7,897 nt of DNA from Sulfurihydrogenibium yellowstonense SS-5 (GTDB lineage Bacteria; Aquificota; Aquificia; Aquificales; Hydrogenothermaceae). Within the stretch, counting starts at the first letter, position 1. Each line of letters begins with the position of its first letter. Of this stretch, positions 7,050 to 7,897 are shown piece by piece. Under the pieces are notes generated by a model, which saw only the letters and a program-made list of their open reading frames with translations, did not search any database and was not told the origin of the DNA. The position numbers were made by a program, and so were the translations under genes. The stretch covers positions 1-7,897 of the forward strand of contig NZ_ABZS01000070.1 in the NCBI RefSeq assembly GCF_000173615.1, given 5' to 3'.

Positions 7050-7163
7050 GTCATCCTGAGGCTGTAAAGCCGAAGAATCTCTTTTTCGATTTTTTGATTT
7101 GAAAAGAAAAACACGAGATTCTTCGCTTCGCTCAGAATGACAGTGTGGATTTTGGAACAGTCT
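7050..7163. repeat. Dispersed hairpin repeat, copy B
   Basis: The core 7050-7141 is the same length as copy A (92 bp) and differs at 6 positions with no gap; the tail to 7163 has two more substitutions and one T deleted. Here the inner stem CGAAGAATCTC (7071-7081) with GAGATTCTTCG (7115-7125) is perfect over 11 bp, and the outer arms GTCATCCTGAG and CTCAGAATGAC have a single mismatch. It lies between the DUF2231-like gene and the hsdM promoter, in the same orientation as copy A, so the two copies bracket the restriction operon as direct repeats about 6.2 kb apart. Confidence 0.88.
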
Positions 7164-7177
7164 TACTCTCTTTTTAA

Positions 7178-7201
7178 TCTGAGGTGTAAGTCCAAAGGAT
7201 C
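7178..7201. repeat. Decayed left-arm fragment of the hairpin repeat
   Basis: TCTGAGGTGTAAGTCC followed by AAAGGATC aligns with CCTGAGGCTGTAAAGCC plus GAAGGATC of the full copies, with about five differences including one deleted base. It has no matching right arm before the gene ending at 7213. I read it as a degenerate remnant of the same family. Confidence 0.5.
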
Positions 7202-7212
7202 ACATTTTCAAA

Positions 7213-7635
7213 CTACTTTAACCATGGTGTAATCATGTTTTCATAAACGATTGAACCGCCAAGTTTTCCTTGAATAAATAAAAGAACAACGCCAATTATC
7301 AATAGGATTGTAAATACTAAGTTAAGTGCTTTTGTTTTGGTCATTATGATTCTTACGATAGCTAATATAACAAAATAAAGTGCAAGAAGTAAGCCAAGTT
7401 TTTGATGATAGCCAAAAGCCTTAATCTCTTCAAGCTTTGTTTCTATTGGTTCGTGAGCTATAATACCGGTTATGGTAGCAACAACAACAGCCAAAGCAGA
7501 CAAGAATGTTAATACCAAATGCAGACTGTCTAACTCTTTTTTGTTTATCGTATAAAACAGATGAATGATTAATAGCATTAATGGAAAAGCTATTGCAAAA
7601 TGTGTAAATGGTGGGTGAATTGCGATTGTCTCCAT
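7213..7635 (-). CDS. DUF2231-like four-helix membrane protein
   Basis: This 140-residue protein is almost wholly hydrophobic, with four predicted membrane helices at about 10-30, 38-60, 76-98 and 104-122 and a short soluble tail. It starts METIAIHPPFTHFAIAFPLM; HP near the N-terminus, a histidine after helix 2 (His61), another before helix 3 (His77) and GKLGGSIVY (123-131) are the pattern I associate with the DUF2231 family of predicted inner-membrane proteins. No function is established for that family that I can state; paired histidines in the membrane could suggest heme or metal binding, but this is speculation. Strong AGGAGGT 7 bases before the ATG supports the start. It follows mgtE by 12 bases and so is probably in its operon. 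Confidence 0.7.
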   Translation of the reverse strand: METIAIHPPFTHFAIAFPLMLLIIHLFYTINKKELDSLHLVLTFLSALAVVVATITGIIAHEPIETKLEEIKAFGYHQKLGLLLALYFVILAIVRIIMTKTKALNLVFTILLIIGVVLLFIQGKLGGSIVYENMITPWLK

Positions 7636-7642
7636 GATACTG

Positions 7643-7649
7643 ACCTCCT
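7643..7649 (-). promoter_or_regulatory. Shine-Dalgarno of the DUF2231-like gene overlapping the mgtE stop
   Basis: On the minus strand AGGAGGT starts within the TAG stop of mgtE and lies 7 bases before the ATG at 7635. This near-perfect site fixes the start and suggests the two genes are translated from one message. Confidence 0.8.
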
Positions 7650-7897
7650 ATAAATTTAAGTAATGTATAAAGTATGTTGCAACAGATAGATATATTGATA
7701 TTCCAACAATATCTGTAATGGTTAATGCTAAAACACCGGTTGCTAAGGTTGGGTCTTTACCCATTTTATCCATAATATACGGTATTAAGCTACCAATCAA
7801 GCCGGCTATAACTATGCTAAAAAATAAAGCAATTCCAACTATCATTCCAAGCTTATGGTTGTTTATCCATAAAGAAGAGATTAAACCAACCAACAAT
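7648..7897 (-). CDS. mgtE: MgtE-type magnesium channel, C-terminal membrane part (5' partial)
   Basis: The frame is open to the right edge, so the true start lies outside the window; about 82 codons are visible. Two hydrophobic segments are seen (about residues 16-41 and 52-80 of the fragment). Between and within them MGKDPTLATGVLALTITDIVG matches the conserved last helices of MgtE, where the usual text is DPALASG then TTxTDxxG. The aspartate in ITDIVG corresponds to the pore aspartate that binds Mg2+ in characterised MgtE proteins. MgtE is an inner-membrane Mg2+ channel gated by its cytosolic N-terminal and CBS domains, which would lie beyond the window. Its stop is 12 bases from the next gene. 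A related SLC41-type divalent-cation transporter is the only real alternative. Confidence 0.85.
   Translation of the reverse strand, partial: LLVGLISSLWINNHKLGMIVGIALFFSIVIAGLIGSLIPYIMDKMGKDPTLATGVLALTITDIVGISIYLSVATYFIHYLNL

Noticed and set aside
1..7897. CRISPR array, tRNA, rRNA, integrase or transposase
   Set aside because: No regularly spaced repeat series, no cloverleaf-like segment and no recombinase motifs were seen; the only repeats are the hairpin family and the hsdS borders.

Overview
The window is AT-rich bacterial DNA with lysine-, glutamate- and isoleucine-rich proteins. The gene families and composition fit a low-GC thermophile, and an Aquificota member of the Sulfurihydrogenibium/Hydrogenothermaceae type is my best guess. 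That is inferred from overall flavour only; no rRNA or other marker is present.

Layout, left to right. Bases 1-61 hold the last codons of a plus-strand alpha/beta-hydrolase (BioH-like tail, SNHAPFLER). It overlaps bioC (54-758, plus strand), the SAM-dependent malonyl-ACP methyltransferase that opens pimelate/biotin synthesis. A convergent gap (759-984) carries a 115-bp hairpin-forming repeat (copy A). Bases 985-6961, all on the minus strand, form one tight operon read right to left: hsdM - hsdS - hsdR - a short YgjP/DUF45-type zinc metallopeptidase. Stops and starts overlap or nearly touch at every junction, so these four genes are almost certainly co-transcribed and translationally coupled. 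Bases 6962-7212 are the upstream gap of this operon. They hold a perfect TATAAT box, a partial repeat fragment, a second full repeat (copy B, about 93% identical to copy A over its 92-bp core, same orientation) and a decayed left-arm fragment. Bases 7213-7635 (minus) encode a four-helix DUF2231-like membrane protein, and 7648-7897 (minus) the C-terminal membrane part of an MgtE magnesium channel that runs off the window.

How it works together. HsdM, HsdS and HsdR make a classical type I restriction-modification enzyme: HsdS picks a bipartite DNA site, HsdM methylates adenines in it, and HsdR translocates and cuts unmodified DNA. The appended HExxH metallopeptidase is the least understood member and may act on the complex or on a stress-related partner. 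The whole operon is bracketed by direct copies of the dispersed repeat and sits between housekeeping genes, so it looks like an exchangeable defence cassette. I see no tRNA, rRNA, CRISPR array, transposase or integrase here. The system itself is recognisable rather than new; the repeat family, the peptidase coupling and the repeat architecture inside hsdS are the parts worth a second look.
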